From assembly GCF_021596505.1 (NCBI RefSeq), contig NZ_PJIZ01000001.1, forward strand, positions 121,830 to 185,829: DNA of 64,000 nucleotides, written 5' to 3'. Positions 36,855 to 46,915 of the stretch are shown one piece after another. The notes under the pieces were generated by a model. It was not told the DNA's origin and did no database searches. It saw nothing but the letters and a program-made list of their open reading frames with translations. A program made the position numbers and the translations under genes. Source of the stretch: Nostoc sp. CMAA1605 (GTDB lineage Bacteria; Cyanobacteriota; Cyanobacteriia; Cyanobacteriales; Nostocaceae). Every line of letters begins with the position of its first letter. The first letter of the stretch is position 1.

Positions 36855-37436
36855 CTATTCTGCTTCTGCTCCTAAGACAACCCCTTCATATAGTAGAGCG
36901 ATCGCAAATTCAAATTCAATGCTAGATAGAGTAATCACATCTCCCTCAGTGTAGGGGTAGTAAAGCCACATTCTGCCCTCTCCTCGACAGTAGCGTTCTA
37001 CGGAGATGGTTTCTGAATCTATTAGTAAATATTCTTGCAAAGAAGGGATTTTCAGGTAATTGGTGAATTTTTCGCCCCTATCTTTACCGCTTGTCCCAGG
37101 GGAGAGAACTTCGACAATAATTTTTGGGTTTTGGATAAATTTACGAGCATTAAGGTCTTGAGGGTCACAGCTGACAATCACATCAGGATAATAGTAGGGA
37201 CTTTGAGGCTTAACTTGCACTTTCACGTCTGACACATTCACTCGACAACCTCTAGCACGTAAATGTGGGCGTAAAGCTGTGTATAAATTAAGTGCAATGT
37301 CATTGTGGGGGATTGTACCACCCGTCATTGCAAAAACTTCGCCGTTAACGTATTCGTAGCGGATTTCTTGCTGAGGTTCCCATTCGAGATATTCCTCGAT
37401 GGTCATTTTTGGCGGTTGTTGGGAGATGGCTACCAT
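36855..37436 (-). CDS. Uma2-family putative PD-(D/E)XK endonuclease
   Basis: MTIEEYLEWE, YVNGEVFAMTGGT, YYPDVIVSCD, KIIVEVLSPGT and KIPSLQEYLLID are the standard Uma2-family blocks, with the nuclease-like D-(E-x-L) core. This family is greatly expanded in cyanobacteria and its function is not settled. I start at the ATG at 37436 (MVAISQQPP); a longer frame would run into the xisF 3' end and adds atypical residues. It lies between intact xisF and a decayed xisF 3' end, where xisH and xisI stand in Anabaena PCC 7120. Confidence 0.85.
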   Translation of the reverse strand: MVAISQQPPKMTIEEYLEWEPQQEIRYEYVNGEVFAMTGGTIPHNDIALNLYTALRPHLRARGCRVNVSDVKVQVKPQSPYYYPDVIVSCDPQDLNARKFIQNPKIIVEVLSPGTSGKDRGEKFTNYLKIPSLQEYLLIDSETISVERYCRGEGRMWLYYPYTEGDVITLSSIEFEFAIALLYEGVVLGAEAE

Positions 37437-37524
37437 AGCACGATGTTTCCAGTTTGTTTTGATTCTAGCGAATAGGGTAGGATGATTTTCTGGTTGTAAT
37501 GTAACAGTGCGATCGCAACATTGG

Positions 37525-39069
37525 CTAGTAACGATACTCAATGGCTGTAACAAAATTTCCATCTACGGAGATTTTTTTCACGCAACCATTGAGAATTACT
37601 CGTTTATCTTGGGCATTTAGTCCTTGCCAGTAGCTTTTATGAGCAAAAGCCTGGATAATTCTTTCCTTAGCAATCAGAGATTGTTTAGCGATATTATTGG
37701 TTGCACCCAGTGCGATCGCAATTTGTTCTTTGAGGTCATTTTTGATTTGTTCAATCGCTGAACTTGGTGGTAATGTTTCCAAAGTATTCAGCGATGCGCG
37801 GAGAGTTTTTACTTCTGGGGATTCTTCTATAATGGGTTCCTCATCTGTTTCCACTAAGTTGGCTAATCGTTCGGCTTCTTGTGCTAATAAATCCATTACT
37901 TGGATATCTAATATTTTTGATGAAATCATATTTTTATGATGACAAGTGCCAGCTTTATACAACCGACACTGATAATAGTAGATAGCTTGTCCGTTCTTAT
38001 CTACTCGTTTAGCGTGGCGAGTCATTGAGCCACCACAATGAGTGCATTTCAGTAAATTAGAAAAGGGGTTGACTTCACTATCTTCTCTAGCATTCCATCG
38101 GTTATTACGATTACCTCGAATAATCTGTTTTATACGCTCGTGTTCGTCATAGGTGATAATCGCCTCATCATCGTGAGTTCCCCATTTCACTTTCCATTCA
38201 TCAAAATTTTTGCGTTTTCCCTTGGATTTAACGTAAGTATCAAACGGCAGTCCCCCAGCGTAAACAGGGTTGACTAATAATGCTTTTAAACCTGGGATTG
38301 ACCATCTTAAACCAGACCACGGATAACGCAGGGGATGATTAGTTTTTTTGGGAGTAAATACAATTTTATCTAAATCATCATCGCTGACAATTTGTGTAGA
38401 TTTTTCTAACTTATGCCAATTTAAAGCTTTTGTTTCTATACCAAAATCTGAGTGTAGTTTACGCACCGTCGCCGCAACTGAACCACACTCAAAAAAAGTT
38501 TTAAAAATATACCGAGCTACATCAGATACAGTTAATTCCTTGCGTCCTTCTAGTAAACAAACACATGGTGATTCATCGCGGACATATTTATCTTTATTGA
38601 TACGGTATCCCAAGGGCGCAACTCGGTGGCTTTTTCCTTGAGTTACCCGATGACGACGTTCACTTTTCAATCTTTCTGTTACCATTCTGACTTCAAATTT
38701 GGCAGCAGCAAGTAACATATCAATTGTTAATTCCCCGCCGAGACTATCAGGGTCAACTCCTTGATCTAGTGCGATTAATTTAATCCCTCTAGATCGTAAT
38801 ACCTCCAACAATGAATAAAACAACCGCGATGATGAACCAATCCGGTCAATCCGAGTGAATTGCAATGACTTTACCTTACCTGTTGGAGATGTCTGCAAAT
38901 CATTAATTAATTGTTGTAGTCCTTCCCTGACTTCGGTAGTCCGTGATTGAATATCCCAGTATACCTTTGCACAGCCAGCATTCTGCAAGCGTTCGATTTG
39001 TTTACGCAACGCACCTTTATCTGCTTGCTGCTCCTCAGAACTAACTCTGGCATAACCCCAACTTTCCAT
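37525..39069 (-). CDS. xisF: XisF, large serine recombinase of the fdxN element
   Basis: The protein opens MESWGYARVSS with the catalytic Ser10 in the resolvase motif (Y-A-R-V-S). LQFTRIDRIGSSSR and the rest of the resolvase domain follow, then a recombinase domain (YRINKDKYVRDE, NPVYAGGLPFDTY) and a zinc-ribbon (LKCTHCGGSM, YYQCRLYKAGTCHHK). From this start it is 514 residues, the length I recall for Anabaena XisF. It excises the fdxN element in differentiating heterocysts so that fdxN is restored. The gene faces away from nifS, immediately inside the element end, as in PCC 7120. A frame six codons longer (39087) lacks support. Confidence 0.93.
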   Translation of the reverse strand: MESWGYARVSSEEQQADKGALRKQIERLQNAGCAKVYWDIQSRTTEVREGLQQLINDLQTSPTGKVKSLQFTRIDRIGSSSRLFYSLLEVLRSRGIKLIALDQGVDPDSLGGELTIDMLLAAAKFEVRMVTERLKSERRHRVTQGKSHRVAPLGYRINKDKYVRDESPCVCLLEGRKELTVSDVARYIFKTFFECGSVAATVRKLHSDFGIETKALNWHKLEKSTQIVSDDDLDKIVFTPKKTNHPLRYPWSGLRWSIPGLKALLVNPVYAGGLPFDTYVKSKGKRKNFDEWKVKWGTHDDEAIITYDEHERIKQIIRGNRNNRWNAREDSEVNPFSNLLKCTHCGGSMTRHAKRVDKNGQAIYYYQCRLYKAGTCHHKNMISSKILDIQVMDLLAQEAERLANLVETDEEPIIEESPEVKTLRASLNTLETLPPSSAIEQIKNDLKEQIAIALGATNNIAKQSLIAKERIIQAFAHKSYWQGLNAQDKRVILNGCVKKISVDGNFVTAIEYRY

Positions 39070-39116
39070 AACAACCCATAGACACAACCTTTATTATATT
39101 TGATAGCTATAACTTC

Positions 39117-39176
39117 TATTCTCAGAAATATTCCGAACAATTACAAAAGCATCAGGGTGAAATCTTAGGGGTATAA
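39117..39176 (+). CDS. fdxN: fdxN 3' end (19 codons), separated from its 5' part by the element
   Basis: Reading in frame from the TATTC at 39117 gives YSQKYSEQLQKHQGEILGV and stop. This is how I remember the C-terminus of the Anabaena bacterial-type ferredoxin FdxN. The stop is 2 bp before the nifS start, matching the nifB-fdxN-nifS-nifU operon. The codons before 39117 do not resemble a ferredoxin and the frame closes at 39069. The gene is non-functional until excision. Confidence 0.85.
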   Translation, partial: YSQKYSEQLQKHQGEILGV

Positions 39177-39178
39177 AC

Positions 39179-40381
39179 ATGAGTGTTATTTATCTGGATA
39201 ATAATGCTACCACTAAGGTAGACCCAGCAGTTGTAGAGGCTATCATGCCCTACCTGACTGAATATTACGGTAATCCTTCTAGTATGCACACCTTTGGCGG
39301 GCAACTTGGGAAGGCAGTGAGAACAGCGAGAGAACAAGTTGCAGCCCTAGTGGGTGCTGATGAATCGGAAATTGTCTTTACAAGTTGTGGAACTGAAGGT
39401 GATAATGCTGCTATTCGCGCCGCCTTGTTAGCCCAACCCGAAAAACGCCACATCATCACCACCCAAGTTGAACACCCCGCAGTCCTCAATGTCTGCAAAC
39501 AATTAGAAACCCAAGGCTATAGTGTTACATATCTGTCTGTAAATCGTCAGGGGCAATTGGATCTAGATGAACTAGAAGCCTCATTAACAGGTAACACTGC
39601 CCTGGTAACGATTATGTATGCCAACAACGAGACGGGAACTGTATTCCCCATTGAGCAGATTGGGATGCGGGTAAAGGACAAGGGCGCGATTTTCCATGTA
39701 GACGCAGTGCAAGCAGTAGGTAAGATACCTCTGAACATGAAGACCAGCACCATAGATATGTTAACTATGTCTGGTCACAAAATTCACGCTCCCAAAGGCA
39801 TTGGTGCATTATATGTGCGCCGTGGCGTGAGATTCCGTCCCTTGCTGCTTGGTGGACACCAAGAAAGAGGCCGACGCGCAGGTACAGAGAATGTACCAGG
39901 AATTGTGGGCTTAGGGAAAGCCGCAGAATTGGAATTACTACACATAGAAACAGCGATTAAGAAAGAAACAAGGCTGCGCGATCGCCTAGAACAAACCTTA
40001 CTCGCTAAGATTCCTGAGTGTGAAGTTAATGGTGACATTACGCAGAGATTGCCTAACACCACTAACATCGGATTTAAATACATTGAAGGTGAAGCAATCC
40101 TGCTCTTATTAAATAAATATGGCATCTGTGCCTCCTCTGGTTCGGCTTGTACCTCTGGGTCACTCGAACCGTCCCACGTCCTCCGGGCAATGGGTTTACC
40201 ATACACCACCCTCCACGGTTCGATTCGCTTCAGTCTTTGCCGCTACACTACGGAAGCACAAATCGATCGCGTCATCGAAGTCATGCCCGAAATTGTCGAA
40301 CGCCTCCGCGCTCTCTCGCCCTTCAAAAATGACGAAGCGGGTTGGCTACAAGCACAAGAACAAACATTGGCTCATCGTTAA
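39179..40381 (+). CDS. nifS: NifS cysteine desulfurase
   Basis: NifS removes sulfur from cysteine for Fe-S cluster assembly on NifU. The PLP lysine is K201 in TMSGHKIHAPKG, and the persulfide Cys is C324 in SSGSACTSG. The 400-residue length is normal, and LDNNATTKVDPAVVEAI at the start is typical. It begins 2 bp after the fdxN stop, so translation may be coupled after element excision. Before excision its promoter is separated from it by the element. It is followed by a heptamer-repeat spacer before nifU. Confidence 0.97.
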   Translation: MSVIYLDNNATTKVDPAVVEAIMPYLTEYYGNPSSMHTFGGQLGKAVRTAREQVAALVGADESEIVFTSCGTEGDNAAIRAALLAQPEKRHIITTQVEHPAVLNVCKQLETQGYSVTYLSVNRQGQLDLDELEASLTGNTALVTIMYANNETGTVFPIEQIGMRVKDKGAIFHVDAVQAVGKIPLNMKTSTIDMLTMSGHKIHAPKGIGALYVRRGVRFRPLLLGGHQERGRRAGTENVPGIVGLGKAAELELLHIETAIKKETRLRDRLEQTLLAKIPECEVNGDITQRLPNTTNIGFKYIEGEAILLLLNKYGICASSGSACTSGSLEPSHVLRAMGLPYTTLHGSIRFSLCRYTTEAQIDRVIEVMPEIVERLRALSPFKNDEAGWLQAQEQTLAHR

Positions 40382-40555
40382 TTAGGGAATGGGGAATGGG
40401 GAATGGGGAATAGGGAATGGGGAATAGGGAATAGGGAATAGGGAATGGGGAATGGGGAATAGGGAATAGAAATAATTACCGATGCCCGATGCCCGATGCC
40501 CAATGCCCGATGCCCGATGCCCGATGCCCGATGCCCAATGCCCAATGCCCATTAC
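40382..40555 (+). repeat. Heptameric tandem repeats (G-rich arm, then C-rich arm) between nifS and nifU
   Basis: About 85 bp of gggaatg/gggaata units (40384-40466) are followed by about 70 bp of gatgccc/aatgccc units (40480-40550). This is the short tandemly repeated repetitive DNA known from heterocystous cyanobacteria. The G-rich arm meets the pattern for a G-quadruplex on the coding strand, and the arms can pair partly into a hairpin. It may affect the nifS/nifU transcript ratio. Confidence 0.85.
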
Positions 40556-40594
40556 AGTAATCCAAAATCCAAAATCTAAAATCCAAAATAGGCC

Positions 40595-41497
40595 ATGTGG
40601 GACTACACAGATAAAGTATTAGAACTGTTTTATGATCCCAAGAATCAGGGAGTCATCGAAGAAAACGGCGAACCTGGCGTGAAGGTTGCCACCGGTGAAG
40701 TAGGGAGTATTGCTTGTGGTGATGCGCTGAGATTGCACATCAAAGTTGAAGTCGCAACTGATAAAATTCTGGACTCTCGCTTCCAAACTTTTGGCTGCAC
40801 CAGTGCGATCGCTTCTTCAAGTGCCTTAACCGAAATGATTAAGGGTCTGACTTTAGATGAAGCTCTGAAAGTAACAAATAAAGACATTGCTAATTACCTC
40901 GGTGGCTTGCCAGAAGCCAAAATGCACTGCTCTGTGATGGGGCAAGAAGCTCTAGAAGCTGCTATCTATAACTATCGTGGCATTCCTCTAGCTGCCCACG
41001 ATGACGATGATGAAGGGGCGTTAGTTTGCACTTGCTTTGGTGTTAGTGAAAACAAAGTTCGTCGCGTCGTTATCGAAAATAACCTTACCAGTGCGGAACA
41101 AGTAACAAATTACATCAAAGCTGGTGGCGGATGCGGTTCCTGTCTCGCTAAGATTGATGATATCATTAAAGATGTAAAGGAAAAGAACGCCGTAACGAAT
41201 CTCAACACAAATAGCGTAACTCCAGCGAAAGAAATACCTATTTCTGGGCAAAAACGACCCTTAACCAACGTCCAAAAGATTGCCCTCATCCAAAAAGTAT
41301 TAGATGAAGAAGTTAGACCCGTCTTGATAGCCGATGGTGGAGACGTAGAACTCTACGATTTAGACGGTGATATTGTCAAAGTAGTGCTGCAAGGCGCGTG
41401 TGGTTCTTGTGCCAGCTCTACAGCCACATTAAAGATAGCAGTTGAATCAAGATTACGCGATCGCGTCAGCCCCACTCTAGTAGTAGAAGCAGTCTAG
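40595..41497 (+). CDS. nifU: NifU Fe-S cluster scaffold
   Basis: NifU builds Fe-S clusters from sulfur supplied by NifS. The three classic modules are visible: an IscU-like N-terminal domain with VGSIACGDALRL and the Cys of FQTFGCTSA; a central 2Fe-2S domain (VCTCFGVSENK ... AGGGCGSCLAKI); and a C-terminal Nfu domain with GACGSCASS. Length 300 residues, as in other diazotrophs. It lies 213 bp after nifS across the heptamer repeats and 244 bp before nifH. Confidence 0.97.
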   Translation: MWDYTDKVLELFYDPKNQGVIEENGEPGVKVATGEVGSIACGDALRLHIKVEVATDKILDSRFQTFGCTSAIASSSALTEMIKGLTLDEALKVTNKDIANYLGGLPEAKMHCSVMGQEALEAAIYNYRGIPLAAHDDDDEGALVCTCFGVSENKVRRVVIENNLTSAEQVTNYIKAGGGCGSCLAKIDDIIKDVKEKNAVTNLNTNSVTPAKEIPISGQKRPLTNVQKIALIQKVLDEEVRPVLIADGGDVELYDLDGDIVKVVLQGACGSCASSTATLKIAVESRLRDRVSPTLVVEAV

Positions 41498-41595
41498 TCA
41501 AAAGTCATTAGTGAAAAATCAATAACTCTGGACTATTGACTCAGCACCCAGCACTCATTACTCAGAACTCTATTACAACTACATAACGAACGATC

Positions 41596-41688
41596 ATGAG
41601 TACAAATTCTAGCTTGTTTTCCGTAGAGCGATCGCCCCCCTTCGGCGACGTTCTACCAAACCTCACAGCCATAGCTCAACAGGCGTGA
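41596..41688 (+). CDS. Possible 30-residue leader ORF upstream of nifH
   Basis: A short frame MSTNSSLFSVERSPPFGDVL to TAIAQQA lies in the nifU-nifH gap, ending 53 bp before nifH. There is no clear ribosome site. It includes a GCGATCGC-like octamer. It could be a chance frame in the nifH leader region; no family known. Confidence 0.25.
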   Translation: MSTNSSLFSVERSPPFGDVLPNLTAIAQQA

Positions 41689-41726
41689 GATCCAAACACA
41701 AAGACCGACCAACTAACCAACACTAG

Positions 41727-42626
<900 letters not shown>

Positions 42627-42766
42627 GTTATGCCGTAATTAGGAGACACGGAGAAAGGAAGATGCGGAAGTAATTCCCCTTCCCACTCTCCCTTCCCCAC
42701 TTCTCCCTCTCCCTTCTCCCTATATCCGTTCTATTTCTCCATTCGTAAGAGTCATTGAGGCAGACT
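42627..42766 (+). repeat. nifH-nifD spacer with purine and pyrimidine tracts
   Basis: After nifH, ggagacacggagaaaggaag is followed by a long C/T tract (ccttcccactctcccttccc). The two can pair to form a long hairpin. Such a structure could protect the abundant nifH message or slow passage into nifD. Confidence 0.55.
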
Positions 42767-44209
42767 ATGACACCTCCAGAAAACCAGAATCTTTTAGATG
42801 AAAATAAAGAACTTATTAAAGAAGTTCTCCAAGCTTATCCCGAAAAATCTCGCAAAAAACGCGAAAAACACCTCAACGTTCACGAAGAAGGCAAATCTGA
42901 CTGCGGCGTTAAGTCTAACATCAAATCCGTTCCTGGTGTAATGACCGCTCGTGGTTGTGCTTATGCAGGTTCTAAAGGTGTGGTTTGGGGTCCTATTAAG
43001 GACATGATTCACATCAGCCACGGGCCTGTAGGTTGCGGTTACTGGTCTTGGTCTGGTCGTCGTAACTACTACGTAGGTGTAACCGGTATCAACTCCTTTG
43101 GTACTATGCACTTTACCTCCGACTTCCAAGAACGCGACATCGTATTCGGTGGTGACAAAAAACTCGTTAAACTCATTGAAGAACTCGACGTTTTGTTCCC
43201 TCTCAACCGTGGTGTTTCCATTCAATCTGAATGTCCCATCGGTCTAATTGGGGATGACATCGAAGCTGTTGCTAAGAAAACTTCTAAGCAAATTGGTAAG
43301 CCAGTTATCCCCTTACGTTGCGAAGGTTTCCGTGGTGTATCTCAGTCTTTAGGACACCACATCGCTAACGACGCTATCCGTGACTGGATCTTCCCACAAT
43401 TTGACAAGGCTAAGAAAGAAAACAAAATTGACTTCGAGCCAAGCCCCTATGACGTAGCATTAATCGGTGACTACAACATCGGTGGTGACGCTTGGGCAAG
43501 CCGGATGCTGTTGGAAGAAATGGGCTTACGTGTAGTAGCTCAGTGGTCTGGTGATGGTACACTCAACGAGTTAATCCAAGGGCCTGCTGCTAAGTTAGTT
43601 CTGATCCACTGCTACCGTTCTATGAACTACATCTGCCGTAGCTTGGAAGAAGCTTACGGTATGCCTTGGATGGAGTTCAACTTCTTCGGCCCCACCAAGA
43701 TTGCTGCTTCTTTACGTGAAATCGCAGCTAAATTTGATTCCAAGATTCAAGAAAACGCTGAGAAGGTAATTGCTAAGTACACACCAGTAATGAATGCTGT
43801 ACTTGAGAAGTACCGTCCTCGCCTCGAAGGTAACACTGTAATGTTGTACGTAGGTGGTCTACGTCCTCGTCACGTTGTTCCCGCCTTTGAAGACTTGGGT
43901 ATCAAAGTTGTTGGTACAGGTTACGAGTTCGCTCACAACGACGACTACAAACGTACCACCCACTACATCGATAACGCCACCATCATTTACGATGACGTTA
44001 CCGCATACGAATTTGAAGAGTTCGTTAAAGCTAAGAAGCCTGATTTAATCGCTTCTGGTATTAAAGAGAAGTACGTCTTCCAAAAGATGGGTCTTCCCTT
44101 CCGTCAAATGCACTCTTGGGATTACTCCGAACCTAGCGATGGGGTGCAAATGTCAGGTGGGGTAATGTTTTTTGTTGGCGGGAGAAAAAAGAGTCTATTT
44201 TTAGCCTAA
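42767..44209 (+). CDS. nifD: NifD (MoFe protein alpha), 5' segment interrupted by the element
   Basis: The first 451 codons are normal Nif[33 protein letters not shown] and SQSLGHHIA carry the P-cluster and cofactor surroundings. The FeMo-cofactor His is codon 449 (MHSW), three codons before the crossover core at 44119-44129. Beyond the core the frame runs 26 codons into the element and stops at 44209, so unexcised cells can make only a truncated 480-residue chain. I start at the ATG at 42767 (MTPPEN); an upstream TTG is in frame but unlikely. Rejoining with 51572-51713 gives 497 residues. Confidence 0.97.
   Translation: MTPPENQNLLDENKELIKEVLQAYPEKSRKKREKHLNVHEEGKSDCGVKSNIKSVPGVMTARGCAYAGSKGVVWGPIKDMIHISHGPVGCGYWSWSGRRNYYVGVTGINSFGTMHFTSDFQERDIVFGGDKKLVKLIEELDVLFPLNRGVSIQSECPIGLIGDDIEAVAKKTSKQIGKPVIPLRCEGFRGVSQSLGHHIANDAIRDWIFPQFDKAKKENKIDFEPSPYDVALIGDYNIGGDAWASRMLLEEMGLRVVAQWSGDGTLNELIQGPAAKLVLIHCYRSMNYICRSLEEAYGMPWMEFNFFGPTKIAASLREIAAKFDSKIQENAEKVIAKYTPVMNAVLEKYRPRLEGNTVMLYVGGLRPRHVVPAFEDLGIKVVGTGYEFAHNDDYKRTTHYIDNATIIYDDVTAYEFEEFVKAKKPDLIASGIKEKYVFQKMGLPFRQMHSWDYSEPSDGVQMSGGVMFFVGGRKKSLFLA
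44119..44129 (+). repeat. Left 11-bp core repeat of the nifD element
   Basis: GGATTACTCCG inside nifD codons W451-D-Y-S. It is identical to the copy at 51572-51582. Confidence 0.97.
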
Positions 44210-44393
44210 ATGCAGGTTGTAGGGTTATCTGAGAACAATATATTTTTCCGACTTAAGACAATATAACTCTTGTAGGGTCTGGTTTGTGGGTTTCGTTAGG
44301 TTTTGATGATATTAAAACTGTAAAGTGAAAGACTATATTAACTGAGACTTTTTAGATTAATTTGGAGCAAGCTCCTTTTAAGTTCAAAAACAA

Positions 44394-45707
44394 TCAGAAG
44401 TCATCTTCACTATGTGCATAATTTATTTCGATATCGTCGGATTCTGTGTAAAATGGAACATCATCAATTGATAATTCTGATATCGTTTGATTTGTACATA
44501 ATATCGAATAATATGTACATTCTGTACCTATCTCAGTTTGAAAACGTTTAGAAAATTCCTTTGCTATTTTTTCATTCAATGTCATAGACGTATATTTATT
44601 CAAGCATGGTATATCTATTAAATATCTACCCCATCGAGTAATTTTAACTTTTCCAAGTAAAACTAAAGCTCTTGCTATTTTAGAAAAATTTTCTCTAAGG
44701 CAAGGGAAAGAAATTCCTGGGCTTTCTAAAATTCCATCATCGATATTACCAAAATTAATTTTCTCTACTTTTTCTGAGAGATAATTGATTCTAGCCTCAA
44801 TTTCTCTTAGTTCTGTTTCAGGAATGGAGTAATAATCATTAATATTAATCGTATTTTTTGTAATATAAGTTTCTACATCATGCAGAGTTTTAATTTCGTC
44901 GATTGACTCTTGAATATTGTTTAGATGAAGTATATAAGTAAATAGGTTTTTCCGAATCTGTCCACTATCAATCTGCCACAGAATATCTCTCAATAATTTT
45001 GTTGATTGATATGTATTTTTAACAATAAAACCAATATCAGATAACATACTATTATCTATATTTAATCCATGAAAATCAATTCTACCTGTTTCTCCTTGCT
45101 CATAAAGGTCATTTGCTTCATCTGGATTTAAGGAATCTATATCTACATATCGATATTGGTAGTTTGGCCATCGCCATTCACGTTCATGAGTCCAATCAAT
45201 TGGCCGAGGTTCACGACTTAAATTAAAGCTGACATAGCGATACATTTCATCATTAGAAAATGGCTTATTGGTTAAAAACCTTCCTTTAAGTTCTTCATCC
45301 CAATATGTGGAACTTGTGCATGAAGTACCATATATGACAGGTCTAGCTCCAATTTTAAACATCTGCTTTTTATCAAAAATGATAGCATAAGAGCTTATTT
45401 TTTCATTTCTTTGACATCTCTCAATACTACTAATGACAAATTCCTTTAAAGGCATTTCCGTAAAACATACCGCAGGATAAGAGCCATAAATTGTTCTTTC
45501 GCCATTACGATAAGACCAAGTTGACAGTAGTTGCCTTTGACGCAAAATTCGTCGTAAAAGAAAGAATGGTGAAATAACTGTATCTTCCACTCCTTCATTT
45601 AAGTTAAACTCATGGGGAAACATCTCACCCATACTATCTTTATGTAAATCTATTTCACGAACAAAATGGATTAATTTATTTGATAAATCTGTGCGTAAAG
45701 TTTTCAT
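44394..45707 (-). CDS. AbiGi/DUF2971-like putative phage-resistance protein
   Basis: The 437-residue protein has blocks RTIYGSYPAVCFTEMPL, YAIIFDK and WTHEREWRWP that resemble AbiGi and DUF2971-type proteins, a group linked to abortive infection. The C-terminal part (from about residue 270) has a helical linker, then a less conserved domain ending in an acidic tail. It stands alone on the minus strand just inside the left end of the nifD element. It could be a defence cargo or a toxin-type gene; no partner is adjacent. Recognition rests on a few motifs. Confidence 0.5.
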   Translation of the reverse strand: MKTLRTDLSNKLIHFVREIDLHKDSMGEMFPHEFNLNEGVEDTVISPFFLLRRILRQRQLLSTWSYRNGERTIYGSYPAVCFTEMPLKEFVISSIERCQRNEKISSYAIIFDKKQMFKIGARPVIYGTSCTSSTYWDEELKGRFLTNKPFSNDEMYRYVSFNLSREPRPIDWTHEREWRWPNYQYRYVDIDSLNPDEANDLYEQGETGRIDFHGLNIDNSMLSDIGFIVKNTYQSTKLLRDILWQIDSGQIRKNLFTYILHLNNIQESIDEIKTLHDVETYITKNTININDYYSIPETELREIEARINYLSEKVEKINFGNIDDGILESPGISFPCLRENFSKIARALVLLGKVKITRWGRYLIDIPCLNKYTSMTLNEKIAKEFSKRFQTEIGTECTYYSILCTNQTISELSIDDVPFYTESDDIEINYAHSEDDF

Positions 45708-45868
45708 TACTCATCTATGTAAATAAAATATATTCCGTAGTTAATATAACATCCTAAAACGATAGTAACAAAGATGATTTAATTGCTTTTATGAGCAATG
45801 AGAGCGCACGAAGCACCCACTGTAAGCGATCGCACTTCACAAATATGATTGAATTAGCTTGATGGGCT

Positions 45869-46010
45869 GGCGATACCTATGGTAAGCTGCGCTAACGCGT
45901 TCATGGCTAAAGCTAGCGATACCTACGGTAAGCTACGCTAACGCACCCAATAAACATCATGCAATTACCTTGATTCAATAGGCGATCGCTACAGTAAGCT
46001 ACACTAAAAC
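45869..46010. repeat. Three copies of a GGCGATACCTACGGTAAGCT-type repeat
   Basis: Copies at 45869-45899, 45915-45944 and 45981-46010 share gcgat(acc/cgc)ta(c/t)(g/a)gtaagct followed by (g/a)c(g/a)ctaa. A fourth lies at 46916-46935. It is a dispersed repeat limited, within this window, to the nifD element. Confidence 0.7.
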
Positions 46011-46064
46011 ATAAAAGATACTGTGTAGGCGATCGCCTGATTAATTAAACCCTCATGCAGTTCT

Positions 46065-46129
46065 GTAGGGTGCGTCAGATTGGGTAAACTATTTCATCAT
46101 TAAAATTAGTTAATGCTGACGCACCCTAC
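46065..46129. repeat. REP-like palindromic repeat, GTAGGGTGCGTCAG family
   Basis: Arms gtagggtgcgtcag (46065-46078) and ctgacgcaccctac (46116-46129) are perfect inverted copies around a 37-bp AT-rich spacer. The right arm continues as acttgct, a sequence also found where the RAYT gene at 48427 is broken. Confidence 0.75.
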
Positions 46130-46132
46130 TTG

Positions 46133-46321
46133 CTATTGGTTGCTAGTTTCGTCTAAAGCTTTCCGTATTGCATCTCTGCAAAACTGTGCGGGGTCATCTT
46201 GTGCTTGTACCGCTTGTTTCATTGATTCGGTGACGCGAAAACTGAGATTAGCTGTCATCGGTTCTTCACCTTTCCGTATTCCTGGTTCTAAATTTTCAGG
46301 TGTTCCTTTGGGGTTAGGCAT
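46133..46321 (-). CDS. Small ribbon-helix-helix-like protein
   Basis: The 62-residue protein has a polar start and the block NLSFRVTESMKQAVQAQDDP, which looks like a ribbon-helix-helix beta strand and first helix, then AQFCRDAIRKALDE as second helix. Such proteins bind DNA as dimers, often as regulators of mobile-element genes. No toxin is next to it. Its stop lies at the edge of the REP-like palindrome. Confidence 0.6.
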   Translation of the reverse strand: MPNPKGTPENLEPGIRKGEEPMTANLSFRVTESMKQAVQAQDDPAQFCRDAIRKALDETSNQ

Positions 46322-46448
46322 TTATATATAAATATAAATATCGGTTGAATTGATTGTATGCAATCGATTAGACTTTTTAATCGGTGGTCTATGTGTCTGG
46401 AAAACTGTAAACCACCGATACCACTTTTAAAAAGGGCAATACTATTTT

Positions 46449-46832
46449 ATGGTGTTTTCACGTCAAGAGTTGGAATTGTTAACGATTCCAGAATTAAGCC
46501 TATTGGTTAAACGGTACGGATTACGACCTACGGGAACAGGTGGACAAAAGACAAGTTACCTCACTACCCTGATGGCGTTTCCAGCTTTAGCCCTGCAACA
46601 GTTAGAGGAAAGAAGAGGGTTAATCCGTCCTACCTTTGACCAATTACAGATCATGACTGAGATTCTAGATCAAATGGGAACACTCACACCGGAACAGTCA
46701 GCATTGTTGAGGGTGACTTTTGAGGGTAGACGTATGGAATACCCGAAAAGATATGACCAAGAGAAATTACTAAACTTGTACAAAGTTAGGAATCATTTAT
46801 CTGAAGTGATTGAACTATTGGGGATTATGTAA
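46449..46832 (+). CDS. Small SAP-like protein of unknown function
   Basis: The 127-residue protein starts with LTIPELSLLVKRYGLRPTGT then GGQKTSYLTTLMAF, a pattern close to a SAP domain (two short helices used in DNA binding). The rest is helical. It is on the opposite strand from its small neighbour and stands alone. Probably a DNA-binding protein of the element; this is by pattern only. Confidence 0.5.
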   Translation: MVFSRQELELLTIPELSLLVKRYGLRPTGTGGQKTSYLTTLMAFPALALQQLEERRGLIRPTFDQLQIMTEILDQMGTLTPEQSALLRVTFEGRRMEYPKRYDQEKLLNLYKVRNHLSEVIELLGIM

Positions 46833-46915
46833 TATCTCTGAAATGTCTTTTGTTGTCTATTTTTCTTGGTTATCCAAAGATTGATAGCACAAAAGACACA
46901 CAATCGGCGATCGCT

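Larger units (their letters stand above)
1..39121. mobile_element. fdxN excision element, right-hand part (left end outside window)
   Basis: The 3' end of fdxN lies just before nifS, and the adjoining DNA carries xisF, the serine recombinase known to excise the fdxN element in heterocysts. Everything left of about 39121 is therefore read as element DNA, at least 39 kb of it. The 5' part of fdxN and nifB are expected beyond the left edge. The crossover core in this family is TATTC, seen at 39117-39121 and again at 39129-39133, so the exact boundary is uncertain by 12 bp. The cargo is mostly a RiPP gene cluster. That the whole left part belongs to one element is inferred, because only one end is visible. 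Confidence 0.75.
45708..46132. other. Repeat-filled gap in the nifD element
   Basis: This gap holds three copies of a roughly 30-bp repeat (45869, 45915, 45981), a GGCGATCGCC octamer region, and the REP-like palindrome at 46065-46129. No gene is seen. Confidence 0.6.

Noticed and set aside
37525..39087. Longer xisF start at 39087
   Set aside because: The extra six residues do not belong to the resolvase fold; the start at 39069 gives the usual length.
40382..40555. Regular short repeats that might suggest a CRISPR array
   Set aside because: Units are seven bases with no spacers of constant length and no cas genes; this is heptameric tandem repeat DNA.
42767..44209. nifD as a plain truncated pseudogene
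   Set aside because: The 11-bp core repeats and the matching C-terminal part at 51572 show a programmed, reversible interruption.
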